The notes beneath the pieces were generated by a model. That model searched no databases. It was not told where the DNA came from and was given only the letters and a program-made list of their open reading frames with translations. A program made the translations under genes and the position numbers. Source: Bryum argenteum (Eukaryota > Streptophyta > Bryopsida > Bryales > Bryaceae). Taken from it: a stretch of DNA of 64,000 bases. Positions within the stretch are counted from its first letter, which is position 1; the number at the start of each line of letters is the position of its first letter. Positions 58,626 through 64,000 of this stretch are shown piece after piece. Location of the stretch: positions 31,305,864-31,369,863 of the forward strand of contig CM073322.1 in NCBI GenBank assembly GCA_037043015.1. The letters are read 5' to 3'.

Positions 58626-60052
58626 TTAACCCTTGAACGCACAAGATGTTAGTTTATTTAATCATTTCGAATAACTTTGATGAGCCATATCTTCTTTCTC
58701 CAAAGTGGCAAGCACTTTTTCTGAGAAAAATTGTTGTAATTGATTTGAAATGAAGTATCTTACATTCTTATTGTGTAAGCCTTATCCCTCCAAGATGTTA
58801 TAAAATTATGGCATGAGTTCTTATGATGGTTCCAACAATTGTTGCTTTCTTATGCGGCATGTTTCAATACTCCAAGCCCTCCTTTTGAATCAAATAAATC
58901 TTCTTAATGAATTGTTTTACATAGTCGTAATTTTAGAATAATTTCCAACAACTTTCTAGTTTTAAATTTCTTGATTGACATCATTCTGGTAGTAGAATTC
59001 TAATAATCTTTTCATACCAAGAAAATGGAAAAATGCATGGTAGTTAACCCCTAAACGCCCAAGGGGGGGGTAAAGCTCCTAACAATTGGTAATTATGCTG
59101 ATTTTTTCAAAACTGCGTAAAAACAATTAAAAGATGAAAATGGAAAATCCAACCGTAGGATCTTCTTTGGAGCATGGCAATTAGTATGACCGCCAAGTTG
59201 CATGCCATTTGGAGGTATGCATTTCAAGATCCATGCAAAAAATGGGTGAAGATCACACCACCAAAACTTTCATGAAAAATCTCTTTTGCCCACTCTCACA
59301 AATTGAGGATCAAGGTTTTTACTATTTATCCAAGGAGGGAGTAGAGTAGACCCACCGAGGACTTGAGCAAAAAAAAACGGCGGATGAAAAATCGATGGGA
59401 TGAAAGCGGGGGTGTGCACCAAAGACGGAGCCTCACATCCAAAATGTCGAAAAACGACACTGTGGGCGCTTAAGGGTTAAGGAGTTGCATCTCCTTTATC
59501 TACGGTTGAATGTTAGCTCTCTTTGTTGTATTAGATTCCATTTCAAGCATAGCTTTTGTGAATGAAAGCATTGTTTGATGCAATACGTTTTGAAGACATG
59601 GCATGCATTTGAGTGCAAGTGGTCTATTTTTGGACTATTCTACTTTTGTGAAGCAAAAACTGCTTGTTTCCACCATTGCTAGGCTATTGTTTGACTGAAG
59701 AAAAAATAATGCTAAATTTCTTTTGGTAGTGGGGTGTATTTTGAGATACATGCGAACAACTTTCTAATCGATGGTTTTTTTATTGCAATTGTTTTGTGAG
59801 TAGAAATACTAAAATTCTATGTAGTATGTTTTTAGTATCAGTAATCCTGTAATCTATGAGGTTTCAAATTTTGTCCACATCACTTACAAATAATTTATAA
59901 CAAGTTTGTGCCGTTAAACTCCAAATAGCTTACCTTCACTTTCATCTATGATACCTGTCTAAAATTGTTGTTTTTGGCAAAAAATAGCCAAGTGCACTAA
60001 GGAGATGAAAAGGAATTCATTACTACTAGAAAAGAAAATTAGGGGAGGTTAA
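58626..60052. mobile_element. TTAA-type element interrupted by another TTAA element
   Basis: The left end TTAACCCTTGAACGC is at 58626. The family's interior resumes after the nested insert, at about 59481 (GGAGTTGCATCTCCTTTATC). A plausible right end TTAGGGGAGGTTAA closes it at about 60039–60052. Non-coding. Confidence 0.5.
59044..59480. mobile_element. nested TTAA-flanked element, 437 bp
   Basis: The ends TTAA-CCCCTAAACGCCC and GGGCGCTTAAGGG-TTAA pair at 11 of 13 bases after the TTAA. It is inserted within the older element 58626–60052, showing that the family moved in more than one wave. Confidence 0.75.
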
Positions 60053-60628
60053 AACATTTTTTTGAGACGTTGCTCATGTGAAGCAACATTATAGTACTTG
60101 CTCTACCAATTTGATCAGCAACGGTATTTGTAATTCTATACATAATTTTAATGCATGCACTGTTAAAACAACTTGGGAGGAGGGGGGGGGGGCGTTTGCA
60201 ACATCTTTTTTTGCTAAACGTCGCACAAATAAAACAACATCCTAAAACTTGCTTTAGCAACGTTTTAAGCAAATTAACCCCTATACATACATGCCTATTT
60301 TTAGCCCAAAACACATCTTCAAAAATTGTAATAAATAAAAATAAAGGTAATGTCTTTAGATCTCAACCATACAAATGTATACTATAAATAAAAGGAGATG
60401 AAACTATATATCCATCATGATTCAAAATATTTTGAGGTAAAACTAGTAAATTACATCCACTCTTTCCCTTTACAAATTATTATCATTCACGTTTTTATGA
60501 TTAAAATATCTCTTTATCTATTTGTGATTCACATAATCGCTCATTGTCACTAACAAAGGAACCGTGTTCCTATTATCTTATTGTTTTTCCCTCTATGCTC
60601 TCAGTATGTTGATAGTTATTTCTGATGT
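60053..60628. other. AT-rich, no gene
   Basis: Contains a run of 12 G (60183–60192 region) and words such as ACTTGCTTTAGCAACGTTTTAAGCAAAT that resemble the hairpin arms at 29871 and 36027. No gene is recognised. Confidence 0.4.
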
Positions 60629-61403
60629 ATAACCCCTAAAGATCCTTCGTACAAAATTGTTCAAATTATCAAAAAGAACCTTCTTCTACTTCAGGCCCAA
60701 AGAAACTCAATCTAAGCATCAATAAGACAATCCAATCGTAGAATCTTGAAGTTTAGTTGACCCTTTACTCAAATGTCAAATTTGAACCGTTAATTTTTCT
60801 CCGATTTTGAGATTATAATGGTCAAAGTTGGCTGAATATTTTACCTTCATTCAATTTATTTACTAGAAGGAGGTAGAAATCAAGCGTTCGGTAAATCATG
60901 CACCACATTTATTGTATTTGGTTTGTGGGAAAAATGAAAGATGAGTAGGTGCCTTCATGAGTCTGTGAATTTTGAGAAAAAATAAATTCAAAAGTATTCA
61001 AAATCTCAAATTTTAGCAAATTTCGAAAGAAAAAAATTGTAATATTACAGAAACTTTGAATCTTCTTCTTGTAAATTTTTGAAGGGTGCCCTTGTAGGAT
61101 TGGTAAAAGTTTTGACTTGGATCACTTGGAAACCTAAGTACAAAATCAACCAAGAAAAGATTTTTTTTTTTTTTTTTTTCATAAAAAAAGTTTTTTCTGC
61201 CCGCCCCAAAGCCGAAAACAAGAATTTGCGTTCAAAAACTCCAAAAGTGGAGTTTGACTTTGCAATTTTTCCCACATACACCTTGTAGTATAAGGAACAT
61301 TCAATAAAAATCTTAGGAAAAAATATTAATTCTAACCCCTTCATCTAGGCTGCCCGAAATAGCAAAACATCCAAATCGGAGGCCTTGGTCGTTTAGGGGT
61401 TAA
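60629..61403. mobile_element. TTAA-type element, 775 bp
   Basis: It starts ATAACCCCTAAAGATCC and ends GGTCGTTTAGGGG-TTAA. Interior blocks (TCAAATTTGAACCGTT, GAGATTATAATGGTCAAAGTTGGCTGA, ATTCAATAAAAATCTTAGG) match the elements at 32687 and 43712. A T21-type homopolymer is at about 61160–61180. Confidence 0.7.
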
Positions 61404-61435
61404 AACAACTTGATTTTGATTCATGTGTATTGACC

Positions 61436-61930
61436 CTGAGGGCCGCTTCACACTATGGCCGTCCAAGTCCAAAGGCCGTGGGATTGAGAGTCCAAACTTT
61501 GTTGAGAGTCCAAAGAAATTTACTGAAAATAGCCAATAAAATATTGTAATTGGGGCCTTCGGTCGGGCATAGTGTGAAGCCTCCAAAGGCCAAGCCCAAA
61601 GTCCAAACCCATATCACTTTATTCCTTGTCCAAGGCATCCTTTTGATCTAACGGCCAAGATCTTGTTAGTTTTTGAATTTTTTATGAATAAAATGTGACG
61701 GCCTCTCGACCATAGTTTGGGTCTTGCAAAATGCAAGACCCAAACAAATGCCGAGAGGCCGTCACCTCGGTCAAAAAGCGTTGCCACATAGGCCACTCGG
61801 AGAGCAACGGCCGGTCGACTTTGGCTTCTAGTGTGAAGGCTCGAGAGGCCAGAACTATGGTTTCCTGCAATTTCATTGGTTGAAATCGACGGCCTCTCGA
61901 CCTTCGGCCATAGTGTGAAGCGGCCCTCAG
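61436..61930. mobile_element. 495-bp MITE with perfect 26-bp inverted ends
   Basis: CTGAGGGCCGCTTCACACTA (first 20 of 26 bp) at 61436 and its exact complement ending at 61930 bound the element. Internally, 61695–61765 forms a strong hairpin with arms GTGACGGCCTCTCG and TTTGGGTCTTGCA around a 3-nt loop. GGCCTCTCGAC words recur four times in the right half. The GGGCCGCTTCACAC end resembles Harbinger/ISL2EU-type termini as I remember them. The target duplication is not clear. Confidence 0.85.
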
Positions 61931-64000
61931 TATCAAGAGGTTGGAGTATTGGGTTCTGTCTCTAGTTTTGTTTTTGAGACTATTACAACAGCCAAGCACT
62001 TTAGTAGAAATCTGTTTTTGCAGTGAACTGAAATGCAACAAATCATCATGCATGGGCTCTGTAGAGTTCCACCTTACACCCATGCTCCTACGTCATGTGC
62101 ATATAAGGTAGAGGCACCTATAACCGACCAGTTAAGGATTTTTAGCATATGATATTAAGGTATATATTTTTTTTAGTATTTTTCATGTGTGCAAACATAA
62201 GGTTCTTGTTGAATGCAAAAAGTTTCGTGATTTTATTTGCTTTATTCAAATAGTTATAATTGTTTAAAGTGAATAGTTGCTTGGAACCTAAAGTTGAACA
62301 CATGCTCAAATATAAAAAATGAGGTACATCAGTTCTTTCAAAATCTAGGAATTGGGCTTGATTGGTTATGGGTCCCCGGTCGGGAATGGGTCCCTTTACC
62401 GTATGTCATAGGCCAGTTCAACGGAAATTAAATCCAGATCTTTGAAAAATCTGGAAATTTGTATTTTTAGAACATTGTATTGGTACTCTTAAGAACCGAA
62501 ATTGGCGCAGAAATTGAACCGTCGAGCTGAAATAATATAATATAATATAATATAATATTAAAATATTCAACAGCAAGGTGTCGAATTGGTCTATAACATA
62601 CAATCCTAACGATACAAGTAGTACCAAAGAGCATGTTATTGCTACTTCCCGTAACTTGGTAGAATGATTGATATTCTTGTACGACATTTGCACATGTTGT
62701 AATAGGTACCACCTAAAACCTTGCACATCACTAATTTTTTTGTAAAGGATGAACAAAACACTTACTTTTTTAGGATAGAGATTGAAAGATTTGCATACCA
62801 ATGCATTTTTTCACCTCAACCTTTAAGGGTATTCCCAACTGCCTAAAGGAACAACACTGGCTACATTTAGCCAAGCAAATGTCGTTTTCCTTTTCCAATG
62901 GACTAGCTACATTGCTTGCTACCTTTGGGGGCCTACTAGAGAAACGCTTCGGACTCGCTAGATATAGCCGCTCGCCACAACCCACCTACCTATTCAACTT
63001 CCACTCAAAAGTGTTGTTTACTTGAAGTTTACTTGACTTTTGGGAGTTGATTTCTTTATTGGGAAACGTCAATATTTTTAAACTAGAAGTGCCTTTGCTG
63101 TTAGAGTGTGGTAGAAAGCAAAATGTGACATATCCTTAGCTACATTTGGCTAATTCTCTAGCGAGGCTGTTGGGAGTGCCAGAACGTTGAAATCGACATT
63201 TTGGATTGAAGGCAAAAACTTTGGAGAGGCATAACTTCTTCCTTCAAACTTTTGAACAAAATCATTTCTAAGGGTTGGGTCCGAAATCAAGTCTACTTTT
63301 TGTAGGATAAAAATTGCACACCATACAATGGAGTATGAATTAATAGCATGCATTTTAGTAATGACAGTTTTTGTTTTTGGGTTTTCAAACACTAGGCATG
63401 TTTTACCATTGCAAGAAAATTATGTCAAATTGAAAATAGTCTTTTATGAATTTCTTTTTGATCCATATACTTCTGGCATTTCATCTGCAATGATGTTCCT
63501 ACAATGAACAAAGTGACAAAATGGATCATTTTTTAGGAACTAGATCTTTTTCATCCACCGTTCGATTTCAACTTTGTTTGTTGGGTTGGATTCTAGTTGG
63601 AGACCTAGCATATGTGGTACAAACCTCAATTTCATCCATGCTGTGACGAATACATGGCATGTTGTTTGGTGCAAGGACTTTACTTTTGCACATCCTTTCT
63701 TTTCTTAAATTTCATGCAATTTTCACTAATTATGGCAATAGGTCCATCAGTAGCATTTTCACTTCAAAGTGAAAATGATGAAATCTTGTTTTCATTTTTG
63801 AGTTTTAATCTGTTTTTGTTTTGCATCTATAAGGCCTCAAGACTCAAAATTTGACCCACATGACTTACACTAAGTCTACTACAAGATTGGACAGTTTATG
63901 TCTTAATATCTCACTATCATGTCCACTGATAACATTCCAAAAACAATGATATTTTGTGAGTACAAAGACCTCCAAGCATCAAGGGGTTAGGGTAAAATGA
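61931..64000. other. gene-free repeat DNA to the window edge
   Basis: It includes an (ATAAT)n microsatellite at 62528–62562 and, from about 63180, another copy of the TTAA-family interior (AACGTTGAAATCGACATTTTGG, ATAACTTCTTCCTTC, CACTAGGCATGTTTTACC, ACTCAAAATTTGACCCAC), ending near AAGGGGTTAG at 63981–63990. No protein or RNA gene is seen. Confidence 0.55.
62528..62562. repeat. (ATAAT)n microsatellite
   Basis: About six to seven tandem copies of the pentamer ATAAT/TATAA. Confidence 0.9.

Overview
This is eukaryotic DNA, most likely from a land plant. Genes carry many short GT–AG introns, there is an intronless plant-style ABCG half-transporter, a Mutator-like (MULE) transposase with a SWIM zinc finger, MITE-type hairpin elements and AAACCCT-rich upstream DNA. 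A bryophyte or another early-diverging land plant is my guess; nothing here proves the species.

Layout. 1–28 kb is crowded with multi-exon, transposon-like or transposon-derived genes. On the minus strand are a P-superfamily-like transposase gene (2036–6506), a gene joining a ParB-like EGNHR domain to a DNA-methyltransferase-like domain (8013–11981), two small acidic genes of unknown function (12118–14269 and 15346–16080) and a RING–coiled-coil–SET gene (22708–27953). On the plus strand are a decaying MULE (16633–20665) and a 5'-truncated DDE-transposase-like fragment (21131–22341). Nearly all the large ones carry one or more single-base frameshifts or in-frame stops, so most are probably decaying copies. 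A tandem array of 471-bp units, each with a 60-bp palindrome, lies at 12.66–13.95 kb.

28.7–44.7 kb is almost gene-free. It holds a segmental duplication (about 29.04–33.9 kb and 34.0–40.2 kb). Each unit carries a large fold-back element with roughly 1-kb inverted arms. Comparing the two units exposes recent insertions, including one element whose empty site in the other unit is a single TTAA. Many related elements with TTAA-CCCCTAA ends fill 40–64 kb.

Two intact, ordinary host genes stand out: a 70-residue single-membrane-span protein (45026–45238, +) and the ABCG half-transporter (51923–53968, −). The rest of 45–64 kb is AT-rich repeat DNA with MITEs at 56.3 and 61.4 kb.

The genes do not form a pathway. 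The common theme of the first 28 kb is mobile or formerly mobile genes, two of which encode apparent DNA- or histone-methylation modules.
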